Assembly: GCA_945890485.1 (NCBI GenBank)
Contig: CAMDCN010000026.1
Span: 1-64,000, forward strand
Reading direction: 5' to 3'
Source of the DNA: Candidatus Sulfopaludibacter sp. SbA3
Lineage (GTDB): Bacteria; Acidobacteriota; Terriglobia; Bryobacterales; Bryobacteraceae
Length of the DNA: 64,000 nt
In this document: piece by piece, positions 1-9,935 of the stretch
Numbering within the stretch: position 1 is the stretch's first letter
Layout: each line of letters starts with the position of its first letter
Position numbers and translations under genes: made by a program
Notes under the pieces: generated by a model
The model's input: the letters and a program-made list of their open reading frames with translations, nothing else
Told to the model about the DNA's origin: nothing
Databases searched by the model: none

Positions 1-147
1 GTCGAAGCTCCGGAAGGAGTTCTTCGCGTTGTGCTTGCTCAGCACTTTCGTGATCGCGGCGGTCAAGGTCGTCTTGCCGTGATCGATATGCCCGATCGTG
101 CCGATGTTTACGTGCGGCTTACTACGATCAAATTTTTCTTTCGCCAT
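1..147 (-). CDS. tuf: Elongation factor Tu, N-terminal fragment
   Basis: The first 49 codons of EF-Tu, the GTPase that delivers aminoacyl-tRNA to the ribosome; the rest lies beyond the left edge. The translation starts [20 protein letters not shown] and contains the P-loop GHIDHGKTT at about residues 19-27. It is the last visible gene of the str operon, 41 bp downstream of fusA. The ATG at the complement of 145-147 gives the canonical EF-Tu N-terminus. Confidence 0.97.
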   Translation of the reverse strand, partial: MAKEKFDRSKPHVNIGTIGHIDHGKTTLTAAITKVLSKHNAKNSFRSFD

Positions 148-188
148 GGTATTCCGGGATTCTCCTGGTTAGTGGAAGCTCGTTTGCC

Positions 189-2279
189 TTACGCGCCGGT
201 CTTGCCTTGCGCCTTAGCAATAATTTCGTTTGCGATATTGGTGGGGACTTCTTCGTATCGGCCGAAGTGCATTGTGAAGCTGCCGCGGCCCTGGGTCCGG
301 CTGCGGAGTTCGGTCGCATAACCGAACATCTCGCTGAGGGGCACCATCGACTTAATCAGTTGGGTGGTACCGCGCATCTCCATGCCTTCGAGGCGTCCAC
401 GACGGGAGATTAAATCTCCGTTCACGGGTCCCATGTATTCGTCCGGCACGACCACTTCAACGGCCATGACTGGCTCAAGGAGAACCGGCTTGGCTTTCTT
501 CACCGCATCTTTGATTGCCAGTGAACCAGCAATCTTAAATGCCATTTCCGAAGAGTCGACGTCATGGTAGCTGCCGTCGTACAGGCTTACCTTTAGGTCC
601 GACATTGGGTAGCCAGCGAGAATTCCGCCCTCAAGAGCCTCGATGATGCCCTTTTCGATGGCCGGAACGTATTCCTTAGGAACCGTACCGCCCACGGTGG
701 CGTTTTCGAACTCAAAGCCTTTTCCTTCTTCAAGCGGTTCGATGCGAATCTTGGCATGACCATATTGGCCTTTACCACCGCTTTGCCGAACGTGACGGCC
801 GTCTCCGGAGGCGTTGGACCGAATCGTCTCACGGTACGCCACCATCGGCTTGCCGACGTTTGCTTCCACACCGAATTCGCGCCGCATGCGGTCTACGATG
901 ATTTCGAGGTGAAGTTCGCCCATGCCAGCCAGAATGGTCTGGCCCGTTTCGATGTCCGTTGAAACGCGAAGAGTAGGGTCTTCGTTGACTAGCTTGTTGA
1001 TGGCCAAACCCATCTTTTCCTGGTCCGGCTTCGACTTGGGTTCGATCGCCAACTGGATAACGGGGGCCGGGAAGTCAATCCGCTCGAGCAGCACAGGATG
1101 CTTCTCGTCGCAAATCGTGTCGCCTGTGGAAACCTGCTTGAGACCTACGCAGGCACAAATGTCGCCCGCAAGGATTTCAGTAATGTCTTCGCGCTTGTTG
1201 GCGTGCATCTTGACGAGGCGCCCAACACGTTCCGACTTGCCCTTTGCAGCGTTGTATACCGAGGTTCCGGCATACAGCTTACCCGAGTATACCCGGATGA
1301 ATGCCAGCTGACCGACGAACGGGTCAGTCATGATTTTGAAAACCAGACCCGAGAACGGCTCGTTGTCGTCGGCTCGACGGGGTTCCGGCTTATCATTGTC
1401 CGGATTTTTACCCTCAATCGTAGGAATATCCAACGGATGGGGCAGATAGTCGCAAACGGCGTCGAGCAGGTTCTGAACGCCCTTGTTCTTGAAGGCAGTT
1501 CCACAGATGACGGGGAACATCTTCTGAGCGATCGTGGCCTTCCGAATTCCAGCCATCAACTCTTCGGTGGTGATCTCTTCACCCTCAAAGAACTTGTGCA
1601 TTAGAATATCGTCGGTCTCGGACACAGCTTCCACGAGTAGAGCGCGGTACTCGTGCGCCTTTTCAACGAGATCTGCGGGAATTTCGACATCGTCAAATTC
1701 GGCGCCGAGGGAGTCGTCGCGCCAAATCCGAGCGTTCATCTTCACCAGGTCTACAATTCCGAGGAACTGGTCCTCGGCGCCGATCGGCAACTGGATCGCG
1801 ACCGGGCGGCACTTCAAACGATCAATGATGGTGTCGACGGAGTGATAGAAGTCAGCACCAACGCGATCCATCTTGTTAATGAAACAGATGCGAGGAACGC
1901 TATACTTGTCAGCCTGCCTCCAAACCGTCTCTGACTGCGGCTGCACGCCGGCTACGGCATCGAACACGGCGCAGGCACCATCGAGAACACGGAGAGAGCG
2001 CTCGACTTCGGCGGTGAAGTCAACGTGGCCCGGTGTGTCAATGATGTTGATTTGAATATCGCGCCAGCTACAGGTGGTGGCAGCGGAGGTGATGGTGATA
2101 CCACGCTCCTGCTCCTGCTCCATCCAGTCCATGGTGGCGGTGCCTTCATGGACTTCACCGATCTTGTAGGTACGACCGGTGTAATACAGAATTCGTTCCG
2201 TAGTGGTGGTTTTACCGGCATCAATGTGGGCCATGATGCCGATGTTGCGCATTTTCTGAAGGGATACAGTCCGAGCCAT
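189..2279 (-). CDS. fusA: Translation elongation factor G
   Basis: EF-G, 696 residues, the GTPase that drives ribosomal translocation and, with RRF, ribosome recycling. The N-terminus [20 protein letters not shown] runs into the P-loop [13 protein letters not shown]; the switch II motif DTPGHVDF and the guanine-binding NKMD are visible, followed by the EF-G domains II-V. Length matches the family (about 690-700). It lies between rpsG and tuf in the normal str operon order. The sequence looks intact and its base use is balanced between strands, as expected for a highly expressed gene. Confidence 0.98.
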   Translation of the reverse strand: MARTVSLQKMRNIGIMAHIDAGKTTTTERILYYTGRTYKIGEVHEGTATMDWMEQEQERGITITSAATTCSWRDIQINIIDTPGHVDFTAEVERSLRVLDGACAVFDAVAGVQPQSETVWRQADKYSVPRICFINKMDRVGADFYHSVDTIIDRLKCRPVAIQLPIGAEDQFLGIVDLVKMNARIWRDDSLGAEFDDVEIPADLVEKAHEYRALLVEAVSETDDILMHKFFEGEEITTEELMAGIRKATIAQKMFPVICGTAFKNKGVQNLLDAVCDYLPHPLDIPTIEGKNPDNDKPEPRRADDNEPFSGLVFKIMTDPFVGQLAFIRVYSGKLYAGTSVYNAAKGKSERVGRLVKMHANKREDITEILAGDICACVGLKQVSTGDTICDEKHPVLLERIDFPAPVIQLAIEPKSKPDQEKMGLAINKLVNEDPTLRVSTDIETGQTILAGMGELHLEIIVDRMRREFGVEANVGKPMVAYRETIRSNASGDGRHVRQSGGKGQYGHAKIRIEPLEEGKGFEFENATVGGTVPKEYVPAIEKGIIEALEGGILAGYPMSDLKVSLYDGSYHDVDSSEMAFKIAGSLAIKDAVKKAKPVLLEPVMAVEVVVPDEYMGPVNGDLISRRGRLEGMEMRGTTQLIKSMVPLSEMFGYATELRSRTQGRGSFTMHFGRYEEVPTNIANEIIAKAQGKTGA

Positions 2280-2314
2280 AAGTGAGTTTGGTGTTTAAGG
2301 GCTGTCTTCTTTAG

Positions 2315-2785
2315 TTACCAGCGGTAGTGCGCAAAGGCCTTGTTCGCCTCGGCCATACGATGGACGTCGTCTTTCTTTTTGATGGCGCCGCCCCGGAGGT
2401 TCGCCGCATCAAGAAGTTCGCCTGCCAGGCGCTCCGGCATACCCTTCTCAGGGCGATTCCGGGCATTCAACACGATCCAGCGGATTGCCAACGACGTGCG
2501 GCGATTCTGAGGAACCTCAATCGGCACTTGGTAGTTGGCGCCACCAACGCGACGGGTTTTCACCTCGAGCATCGGCTTAGCGTTTTCCACGGCTTTCTTG
2601 AACATCTTCAGAGCGTCTTCACCCGAACGCTCAGCGACCTTGTTCATCGCGGCATAAAAGACCTTTTGAGCAACAGTCTTTTTGCCATCCCACATCAGGG
2701 AGTTGACAAACTTCTCAGCCAGCGTCGATCCAAATACCGGATCGGGCTGCACTTCGCGAATTTCCGCACTTCTTCTACGCGGCAT
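2315..2785 (-). CDS. rpsG: 30S ribosomal protein S7
   Basis: Ribosomal protein S7, 156 residues, a primary 16S rRNA binder that organises the head of the small subunit. It starts [20 protein letters not shown] and carries the family signatures [18 protein letters not shown] and [11 protein letters not shown], ending with the usual AFAHYRW tail. The ATG is 21 bp after the rpsL stop, so the two are co-transcribed. In many bacteria S7 represses translation of this operon; whether that holds here is not visible. Confidence 0.98.
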   Translation of the reverse strand: MPRRRSAEIREVQPDPVFGSTLAEKFVNSLMWDGKKTVAQKVFYAAMNKVAERSGEDALKMFKKAVENAKPMLEVKTRRVGGANYQVPIEVPQNRRTSLAIRWIVLNARNRPEKGMPERLAGELLDAANLRGGAIKKKDDVHRMAEANKAFAHYRW

Positions 2786-2806
2786 AAATCCTCAAATCCT
2801 CAAAAG

Positions 2807-3181
2807 TTACGACTTCGGGCGCTTGGCGCCATATTTCGAGCGGCTCTGCTTCCGGTTGGCCACGCCAGCCGCATCCAGAGTCCCCCGCACCACGTGATAC
2901 CGAACGCCCGGCAGATCCTTTACGCGGCCTCCGCGGATCAGCACAATCGAGTGCTCCTGCAGGTTGTGCCCCACGCCTGGGATATAGGTGGTAACTTCGA
3001 TTCCGTTGGTCAAGCGCACACGCGCGACCTTCCGAAGTGCCGAATTCGGCTTCTTCGGCGTAGTGGTGTAGACACGGGTGCAAACTCCGCGCTTCTGCGG
3101 GCAAGCCTGCAGAGCCGGGCTAGCCGTCTTGTAACGAGTCGCAATACGACCCTTACGCACGAGCTGGTTGAACGTAGGCAC
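2807..3181 (-). CDS. rpsL: 30S ribosomal protein S12
   Basis: Ribosomal protein S12, 124 residues, part of the decoding centre and the site of classic streptomycin-resistance changes. It begins at a GTG codon ([12 protein letters not shown]), preceded by a GAGGG ribosome binding site, and contains the conserved KPNSALRK stretch and the [10 protein letters not shown] segment; it ends [13 protein letters not shown]. It is the first gene of the str operon. Lysine is present at the KPNSALRK position, so no resistance-type change is obvious. Confidence 0.98.
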   Translation of the reverse strand: MPTFNQLVRKGRIATRYKTASPALQACPQKRGVCTRVYTTTPKKPNSALRKVARVRLTNGIEVTTYIPGVGHNLQEHSIVLIRGGRVKDLPGVRYHVVRGTLDAAGVANRKQSRSKYGAKRPKS

Positions 3182-3522
3182 GAATACCCTCTCTCGGTAA
3201 AACTTTAAAATCTTTGTTTTTAGGCGTCTGAGCTCTCTCGGTCAAGCAATTTCCGGCTGGGAGCCTTCCATTTGCGACCACAGAACTCTTTTGTGATGAA
3301 CGGTCCGAATGTAGGAGACCGTGGGATAGTGCGGAGATGATCTTGGGACTCGCCCATGCCCCTTCGAAGCTCTAAGTCTTGAAGGAACCTCGGGGCGGGC
3401 TCTCAACCGGACTTCAACTGTTTAATCGGTTTCCCGTTAAACCACCGTGGCATTGCGCCCCAGTTCAGTGTGAAGTGGTAGTCGAAAGCAGATACAGCGA
3501 CCCGCTAACAGCAAACCTTACG
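3182..3522 (-). other. Long untranslated leader of the str operon
   Basis: About 335 nt separate the predicted transcription start (near 3516) from the rpsL GTG at 3181. No ORF here has coding character. The part next to rpsL is A/T-rich and carries the ribosome binding site. A leader this long could hold a regulatory RNA structure, but I could not fold it and see no strong terminator-like hairpin. Confidence 0.5.
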
Positions 3523-3551
3523 AGTGTAGCGAAACAGACACAGTCTGTCAA
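3523..3551 (-). promoter_or_regulatory. Predicted sigma-70 promoter of the str operon
   Basis: On the minus strand there is a perfect TTGACA -35 box (complement of 3546-3551), a 17-nt spacer and a TACACT -10 box (complement of 3523-3528; 4 of 6 consensus positions, including the key first T, second A and last T). Spacing is ideal and the orientation fits the downstream ribosomal genes. Start of transcription is expected near 3516. Confidence 0.7.
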
Positions 3552-3630
3552 CTCGACAGAATAATTCCGTCGGTCGCATCGCGACACCTCCACAGAGTAT
3601 CACATCGTTTCCTCCGCCTGCCACTTTTCT

Positions 3631-5679
3631 CTACGGAAAATAGCGAAGGGTGACCCCGGCTGGACTGTCGGCCGATCCCACGCGCACGGTGACGGGAATC
3701 GCCTCCCCCTGTAATCCTTCTGGTACCCGTGCATTCACTTGCATTACGCCAGCCACGAGCCCCGGCGCACCGCCCGCGTAAAGAACTTCCGCCTCCCGGC
3801 CGGCCATGAGCACTCGGACGGGCAACACGGGGCGTGGCAGCGTTTCGCCCACTACCGACCCGTCCACCGGAACCGGTTGCAGCATGCCCTCGCCCGTCAC
3901 ATAAATGGTCACTACGTCTTGCGTCCACAAGGCCGCCGCCGGACCTCGGCCCGAAGTATCCGCTGTGAAGATAGCTGGCGCGCTTCCTGCCACGGCCACC
4001 TGCAGCGAGGGGCCCACCAGCCCATTCGCTTCCAACGCCACCGGCACTGTCGCCTTTCCGCTGACCCCATACGGCACAATGGCACTTAACTGGCCCGAAG
4101 CAACGTAAAGCAGCGGAGCCGCCACGCCGTCGACCAGGAGTCGCGTCCCCGCTAATCGGGTCGGCACGCGTCCATCTCCGTCGAGCGTGAATACCTCGAC
4201 ACTTTCTGGCCCGAACGGTCCGCCGAACACCGTCACGATCTCTCCGGGCGCGATTGGGCCGCCTGCAAAGCTCGCGGCATTCACCACCCCGCCCGAAACA
4301 ATCACGGGGGGCGCTGGGTTGACCGTCAGCCCGAGGCTCGCCGTCGCCGTCGTCCCTGCCGTATCCGTTGCCCGCACGCCGAACGCAAATCGGCCCAATT
4401 CCTGGGGTATTCCAGCCAAAACGCCATCAACACCCAAAGCAACCCCCGTTGGGAGCCGGCCCGATTCGAGAGCCCAGCGGTAGGGCGCCACGCCCCCTCC
4501 CACTGCCAACACCGCACGGTAGGCTACGCCCCGCGTCGCGGACGGCAACGCCGAGCCGGTCGTCACCGAAAACCCTCCGACTACCTGAAGCGGATAGGAA
4601 CGAACCGCCGACGCGCCAGACAGGTCCCGTAATTCCACCTGCACCGTGCTGCTTCCCACTGCCGCAGGCGTTCCGCTAATGACGCCGGCACCCGACATCG
4701 TCAGGCCGGCCGGCAACTGTCCGGAGGCGACGCGCCACGAGAAAGGCGCACGGCCCCCGGCCGCGTCCAACGCAAACCGGAATGGCACCCCCAATGAGGC
4801 TGGCGGCACACTGGCTGTCGTGATTCGCAACGGCTCCAGCGTCGGCTCAATCACCAGACGCACCTCCCGGTCGAAAGCGCTGGTCAAAGTATCCTGGACT
4901 CGGATCAAAAACGTGTACGTCCCCGCTACGGGCGTGCGTCCGCTCACCCGGCCGTCCGCGCTCAATGCGAACCCCGCAGGCAGGGGTCCCCGCAGCAGAG
5001 TCCATGTATATGGCCCAGTACCTCCGGCCGCCGCCAACGGCGCGGTATATGCCGTGTCCAAGAATCCGTTCGGCAGCGCCGCCGATTGAAATATCGGGCC
5101 ATCCACTGTCCACAGGTACTCCCGGATGGTCGTCTCGCCTTCCAACGTATCCCGTGCCCGGAGCGTGAAACCGTAGGCGCCCGGATTCAGCGGCGTGCCC
5201 ACAATTCGTCCAAACGTGTTTAGAATGACGCCCGGGGGCAACGCACCGCTTCCAATTGAAAACTCGACCTGGTTGCCCGACGCCCCTTCCATCGCCCGAT
5301 CAAAAAAGTTATTCACACGGCCGTTCGGCAGCACGATCGGAGCCGGATTCCCCGGCGCCGCCACCCGCACAAGGTACGGCGCGCAGACTGTCGCCTTCGA
5401 AACATCCTGGGCGCACAATTCCAGGCGGAAGTAGCCCACATTTAACGCCGCAATGCGCAGCACGCCCGTCGCGGCGTCCAGCGTGATCCCCGCAGGTACC
5501 GTCGTCTCTCCCGCAATGGAGAATCGGTAGGGAGGCACGCCTCCCCGAACTGGCACCGGAAAGTCGTGGACCCGGCCCTGCACTGTCTGCAGGACCGGGT
5601 CCGTTCCCGCGATCGAAAAGCTAGTAAATTGGGCCGCCAGCGGCCCGGAGGCTAAGGCAAGGGCAAGGAGGAATCGCAT
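3631..5679 (-). CDS. Secreted protein with putative Ig (He_PIG-like) repeats and Solibacter-type C-terminal domain
   Basis: A 682-residue exported protein. Residues 1-16 form a signal peptide ending in LAAQ. At least five tandem Ig-like repeats of about 90 residues follow, each with a pattern LPxGxxLxxxGxxxGxPxxxGxYxFxxRxxDT (for example LPPGVILNTFGRIVGTP and LPAGFALSADGRVSGRTP). From about residue 455 to the end lies a domain of the TIGR03437 type, common in Solibacter-like acidobacteria, with GGVVNAASFAGGPIAPGEIV and LYAGGAPGLVAGVMQVNARV. Such proteins are probably cell-surface or extracellular, but their role is unknown. The gene lies 25 bp after the BNR gene and may end the same transcript. 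Beta-rich repeats suggest binding or adhesion; no catalytic motif is seen. Confidence 0.85.
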   Translation of the reverse strand: MRFLLALALASGPLAAQFTSFSIAGTDPVLQTVQGRVHDFPVPVRGGVPPYRFSIAGETTVPAGITLDAATGVLRIAALNVGYFRLELCAQDVSKATVCAPYLVRVAAPGNPAPIVLPNGRVNNFFDRAMEGASGNQVEFSIGSGALPPGVILNTFGRIVGTPLNPGAYGFTLRARDTLEGETTIREYLWTVDGPIFQSAALPNGFLDTAYTAPLAAAGGTGPYTWTLLRGPLPAGFALSADGRVSGRTPVAGTYTFLIRVQDTLTSAFDREVRLVIEPTLEPLRITTASVPPASLGVPFRFALDAAGGRAPFSWRVASGQLPAGLTMSGAGVISGTPAAVGSSTVQVELRDLSGASAVRSYPLQVVGGFSVTTGSALPSATRGVAYRAVLAVGGGVAPYRWALESGRLPTGVALGVDGVLAGIPQELGRFAFGVRATDTAGTTATASLGLTVNPAPPVIVSGGVVNAASFAGGPIAPGEIVTVFGGPFGPESVEVFTLDGDGRVPTRLAGTRLLVDGVAAPLLYVASGQLSAIVPYGVSGKATVPVALEANGLVGPSLQVAVAGSAPAIFTADTSGRGPAAALWTQDVVTIYVTGEGMLQPVPVDGSVVGETLPRPVLPVRVLMAGREAEVLYAGGAPGLVAGVMQVNARVPEGLQGEAIPVTVRVGSADSPAGVTLRYFP

Positions 5680-5704
5680 AGGCTCTGCCCCAGCCTACCA
5701 CCGC

Positions 5705-6967
5705 TTACTTACCGACGCGGCCTCGCAGTAACATCGCCTTCGCCACACCCTCGGTGGTCTCCGTCCAGCCGAGAAACACGCGGCCAGACAATCCCAGTGC
5801 GACCGTCGGATAAGTCAGGTTTCCTTTCCCCTCCGCGGCCTTGGTCAGCGGCGACATCGCCCCATCCCCCCGCAGTTCCCGGTACCAGACACTCATCTTG
5901 CCCCAGCCACCTTTCACCTTCGCATCGCGCGCCTGAAAGGTGATTCCAATGCGGTCCTCGCCCAACGCAATCTGCGGATGTGTCGGGTCCGTCGTCCCCT
6001 CCGAAATTTTCTGCCGGGGCGCAAACGACTTCCCCGCGTCGCTCGAGACGGCAAGATAAATCGAAGGATCGGCGGCGCCTTCGCTGAACCACGTCACATA
6101 CACCTTCCCGTTCAACGTTGCCATCGCCGGGCCCACGTGCGGACAGCCCTTGATCTTCCATCCATCCCGGAACACCGGCTTGCCACTCTCCCAGGTCTCT
6201 CCCCGGTCCGACGACGACGCAAAATAGATATCCCGAATGTCCCCCGCTTCCACCTGCCGCCAGGCCAGCAGCACCTTTCCGCCGACGAAGCCGAACGACA
6301 CCCGGCAACACGGACAGATATTCCGCGCCACCCGAATGTTCTTCGAAAACGTCTTGCCGCCATCGGTCGACTTGGTCAAATAGATCGACGTCGTCCCGCC
6401 GGTCGCCCCTTCGGTCGCCGACCTACCGTCCCGCCCGTCCAACCACGCCGCGTAGATCGTCCCATCCGGCCCCACCGCAGCCGACTGAAACGAATGCGAC
6501 ACCGGCAAACCGTCGTCATTCAATATCTTCGATGGCGACCACACCGTGCGCATCGTTCCCGCCGACGAGAAGCGGATGACGCTCCCGCCCGGATGCTTCG
6601 GATCCTTCGCGCCCCAAACGGCGTACATCATCGATTCGTCGGGCGAAGTCAGCAACTGCGGCGAGTTTTCCCCGTGGTCGCTAACCTCTCCGGGCACATC
6701 GTTCACGCGCATCTGCTCGGCAAAGCTGTCGCCCAGGTCGTTCGACGATTGGAAGATCAGATCCGCGCCCCCGTTCGCTTGCGGCGCCGTGCTCACCATC
6801 ATCAAGCCGTGCGCCCTGCGGGCATAGAACTTTGGACTCTTCGACAAGCCCAGCGCATGAGTCTCCGGCTCGAATACCGCGGCCGGCGCCGCCGCCGGCC
6901 CCAGCTTCGGAGCTGCGGCCAGCGAAAACCCAGGCAAGGCCAGAAGTAAAGAACGTCGATTCATCAT
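5705..6967 (-). CDS. Exported BNR/sialidase-like beta-propeller protein with CPCC motif
   Basis: A 420-residue protein of the exo-alpha-sialidase-like (BNR repeat) fold. The N-terminus MMNRRSLLLALPGFSLAAAP is a Tat/Sec-like signal. Asp-box motifs of the SxDxGxxF/W kind recur (STDGGKTFSKN, SSDRGETW, SSDAGKSF). A CPCC motif sits at residues 218-221, not needed for a sialidase and suggestive of metal or redox chemistry. The start follows an AAGGAGAT ribosome binding site at ideal spacing and is 9 bp from the TonB receptor stop, so the two are translated from one message. True sialidase activity is doubtful because the arginine triad was not identified. Confidence 0.8.
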   Translation of the reverse strand: MMNRRSLLLALPGFSLAAAPKLGPAAAPAAVFEPETHALGLSKSPKFYARRAHGLMMVSTAPQANGGADLIFQSSNDLGDSFAEQMRVNDVPGEVSDHGENSPQLLTSPDESMMYAVWGAKDPKHPGGSVIRFSSAGTMRTVWSPSKILNDDGLPVSHSFQSAAVGPDGTIYAAWLDGRDGRSATEGATGGTTSIYLTKSTDGGKTFSKNIRVARNICPCCRVSFGFVGGKVLLAWRQVEAGDIRDIYFASSSDRGETWESGKPVFRDGWKIKGCPHVGPAMATLNGKVYVTWFSEGAADPSIYLAVSSDAGKSFAPRQKISEGTTDPTHPQIALGEDRIGITFQARDAKVKGGWGKMSVWYRELRGDGAMSPLTKAAEGKGNLTYPTVALGLSGRVFLGWTETTEGVAKAMLLRGRVGK

Positions 6968-6976
6968 GGGATCTCC

Positions 6977-9886
6977 TTAAAACGACAACCGCAGCGCCAA
7001 TTGATGCTGCCGTGCTTCGCCCGCGGTCAGGGCATTGCCAAAGTTTGCCGAACTCAACACGCCATCCGGCAGGTCGTAGTTCACGGTATTCGTCAGGTTG
7101 TAAGACTCCGCCCGAAGCTGCAGCTTCCAGCGTTCCGTCAACGAAAACGTCTTAAACAAGGAAAGATTCGTCTGCAGCAGGGTATCGCCCCGCTCCGTGT
7201 TCCGCCCAATCGTACCCAGCGTCCGCGCCGCCGGCGTCAACATCGCCCGCGTAATTCCAGGCGCAAAGTCAATCGCCCGCCGCTGATCGGCGCTGTTCCG
7301 GATCAACGTCCCCGGCAAATCCAACAACCGGTTGTTGTTGTTGCCCACCAGATTGTCCGTGCCCGAATAAAGCGTAAACGGACGGCCACTGTTCATCGTC
7401 ACAATTCCCTGCACCGACCAGCCCCCCAACAGAAGATTCCGTTTCTGCCAGGGCAAGTCATACGTGAACGCAACGTTGGCCAAGTGCCGCACATCGAAGT
7501 CGCCCGGTCCGTAGTTCAGCCGCGTGTTCCGTTCATCCAGCGCCAGAATGCCGCGGTCCAGGTTCTGGTTCCCGTTCGGGATGTCGCTCACCGTATCGAG
7601 CGCCTTCGACCATGTATAGTTGCCCCGCACCGTCATCCCGTTGCGCTGCCAGCTCAAGCTCGTTTGCAGCCCGTGGTAATTCGATCGGGCGGTCGTATCA
7701 AGCAGGTTCACCACTCCCACCGTCGGATCCGGACGAAGATTTTGCGCTAATCCGTCGCCGCCGTTCGGACGCAGCGTCTGCGGCAGCCGCAATCCAATCG
7801 TGCCGATATAACCCACCGTCCACGTCGTCCGCGGATTGAACAGCTCCCGTTCGTAGTTCAACGTCAGGTGTTGCGAATACGGGTTCCGCATATTCGAGTT
7901 CGGCCGCACCAAACCGCTCGGAATCCCCGCCACGGCACCGTCCAGCAGGTTCGGAAACCGCGGAGCAGCATTTGCAAGCGACTGAATCAATGGCGGATTG
8001 AACCGCGTCAAACCCACAAACACCAACTCCAACACGTTGTAGTAAATCCCATACCCGCCCCGCACAACGCTCTTCCCTTCCTTATCCGCCTTCCACGCAA
8101 AGCCGAACCGCGGCGCAAAGTTGTTCGGATCGTTGTTGAAGCGATACTGCTCGGCAATTAACCCATTCACCTCCCAGGGCACGCTGTTGTACTCATACCG
8201 CATGCCCAGGTTCAGCGTCAGCCGCGAATGCACTTGCCAGTCATCCTGGAAGTACGTATTGATCTCCGCCGCCCGCAGCCCAATATACGGCTGCCCCACG
8301 TTCCGCGTATACGCCGCCGGCCGCCCTGCCAAAAAGTCCGTCACATTGTTAAACCGCAGCGACCCGTTGAACTGCGCACTAATCACGCCGTTGTTCAATT
8401 GCAGCCGCCGCAGCGCGGCACCCATCTTCAGCGAGTGCCGGCCCTTCACCACCGTCAGGTCATTCGTGTACTGAAAGTTGTTCTGGAAAGTCCTCCGCCC
8501 CAGAAAACTCTGGAACCCCAAGGAAGTCAACCCGTTCACCGTCATGAACCCAAGTTGTCCGTTCACCGCCGGATCCCCCAGAAACACGTCTTCTTTGAAC
8601 GTGTCCAAAATCCGGAACCGCGTATAGTTGAACCTCGCCTCATTCACTACGTTCGCCCGTGGCGTCCAGATGTGATGCAACGAGTGCCCCTGCGATCCCG
8701 TCCCTACATTCGACTCGCTCAGGGCCGCGCCGCCCTTGTTCACGTTGTCCGAAGTCAGGTACGTCGACCGTGCAAACAGCCGCTGCGTCTCCGTGACGTT
8801 CACGTCTGCGCGCACCAGAAACGTCTGCATAAATCCGCCCTGCGGCAGATTCGCCCGGAACAGATTCGTCCCCGGCAGGTTCGGCTCCGGATACCGCGCC
8901 ACCAGCGGCCGCACCGCCGCCACCGCCTGCGCCCGCTGCTCCGGCCGCAACGTTTGAATCGTCGTGGCCGTCGATTGCACCCGGTTGAAACCTTCCCAGT
9001 TCCCAAAAATAAACGCCTTGTCCTTCTTCAACGGACCACCCGCCTGCCCACCAAAGAAGTTGTATTTCAGCGGAGGCTTCACCAGGTCGAACGCATTGCG
9101 CGCGGCCAGCGCCTCATTCCGCCAGTACTCATACAGCGACCCGTGCCAATCGTTGCCCCCCTTCTTGGTCACCAGGCTGATGATCGATCCGTTCTGCCGG
9201 CCGTACTCCGCCTTGAAGTTATGCGTCAACACCTGCATGCCCTCAATCGACTCGGACGGAATCAACTGCTCGCTCACCCCGCGGCCCATCATAAAGCCGC
9301 CTTCAATCTCGTTGTAGTCGTTCGAGTCGATCAGGTAGTTGTTATTCCGGTTCCGCGCCCCCGCCACCGCGAACGGCCGGTGCGCCGACGTCGAAGGCGT
9401 CACGGCCGGCGTTAGCCGAGCCTGCGTCCGAAAGCTGCGTCCCTCACCGGACATCACCATTGGCAGGTCCGCCATCTGCAACTGCCCGAAGCTCTTGCCC
9501 TCGCCCGCACTATCCACCGTCAGGCCGCTCATGGCCTCAGCCGACACGGTCACTTCCTGCCGGGTCGACTCTGGTTGCAGCACCGCCCGCAGATCCCGCG
9601 TCTGCCCTACCACTAACCCCACACTCGAAAACGTAAACTTGGCGAATCCCGCCGCGGTCACTTCGACCGAGTATTCGCCAGGCGGCAGCGCGCTCACGCG
9701 AAACCCGCCTTCCCCGCCCGACTCCGCCCGCGTCTCCGCATTCGTTGTCCGCGAAATCACCTTCACCGTGGCCTTTGAGACCGGCAATCCCTGCCCGTCC
9801 ACCACCGTTCCCATCAAATTCGAACTAATGCTCTGCGCGGACAATAAGCCCATGCAGGCGAGACCGCTCCAAAGCAGTCGCATCAT
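6977..9886 (-). CDS. TonB-dependent receptor with N-terminal carboxypeptidase-regulatory domain (Oar-like)
   Basis: A 969-residue outer-membrane protein. A signal peptide ending at SAQS is followed by a carboxypeptidase-regulatory-like beta sandwich (about residues 22-105: GTVVDGQGLPVSKATVKVIS ... FRVSALPPGEYSVEV). A plug region follows (ARNRNNNYLIDSNDYNEIEG) and then a long beta-barrel ending in the terminal phenylalanine LRLSF typical of outer-membrane barrels. These receptors import ligands too large or scarce for porins using TonB energy; many expanded acidobacterial copies have unknown ligands. It follows the Cys-rich 132-residue gene by 49 bp and precedes the CPCC BNR gene by 9 bp. The substrate is not shown by the sequence. 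Confidence 0.9.
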   Translation of the reverse strand: MMRLLWSGLACMGLLSAQSISSNLMGTVVDGQGLPVSKATVKVISRTTNAETRAESGGEGGFRVSALPPGEYSVEVTAAGFAKFTFSSVGLVVGQTRDLRAVLQPESTRQEVTVSAEAMSGLTVDSAGEGKSFGQLQMADLPMVMSGEGRSFRTQARLTPAVTPSTSAHRPFAVAGARNRNNNYLIDSNDYNEIEGGFMMGRGVSEQLIPSESIEGMQVLTHNFKAEYGRQNGSIISLVTKKGGNDWHGSLYEYWRNEALAARNAFDLVKPPLKYNFFGGQAGGPLKKDKAFIFGNWEGFNRVQSTATTIQTLRPEQRAQAVAAVRPLVARYPEPNLPGTNLFRANLPQGGFMQTFLVRADVNVTETQRLFARSTYLTSDNVNKGGAALSESNVGTGSQGHSLHHIWTPRANVVNEARFNYTRFRILDTFKEDVFLGDPAVNGQLGFMTVNGLTSLGFQSFLGRRTFQNNFQYTNDLTVVKGRHSLKMGAALRRLQLNNGVISAQFNGSLRFNNVTDFLAGRPAAYTRNVGQPYIGLRAAEINTYFQDDWQVHSRLTLNLGMRYEYNSVPWEVNGLIAEQYRFNNDPNNFAPRFGFAWKADKEGKSVVRGGYGIYYNVLELVFVGLTRFNPPLIQSLANAAPRFPNLLDGAVAGIPSGLVRPNSNMRNPYSQHLTLNYERELFNPRTTWTVGYIGTIGLRLPQTLRPNGGDGLAQNLRPDPTVGVVNLLDTTARSNYHGLQTSLSWQRNGMTVRGNYTWSKALDTVSDIPNGNQNLDRGILALDERNTRLNYGPGDFDVRHLANVAFTYDLPWQKRNLLLGGWSVQGIVTMNSGRPFTLYSGTDNLVGNNNNRLLDLPGTLIRNSADQRRAIDFAPGITRAMLTPAARTLGTIGRNTERGDTLLQTNLSLFKTFSLTERWKLQLRAESYNLTNTVNYDLPDGVLSSANFGNALTAGEARQHQLALRLSF

Positions 9887-9935
9887 AACTTTCTCCCTTA
9901 TGTTTTCAGTTGTTCAGACACACTTCGCCGCTGGC

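Noticed and set aside
8228-9415. A 395-codon plus-strand frame opposite the TonB receptor
   Set aside because: Product is Arg/His/Pro-rich low complexity; the receptor frame carries clear domains.
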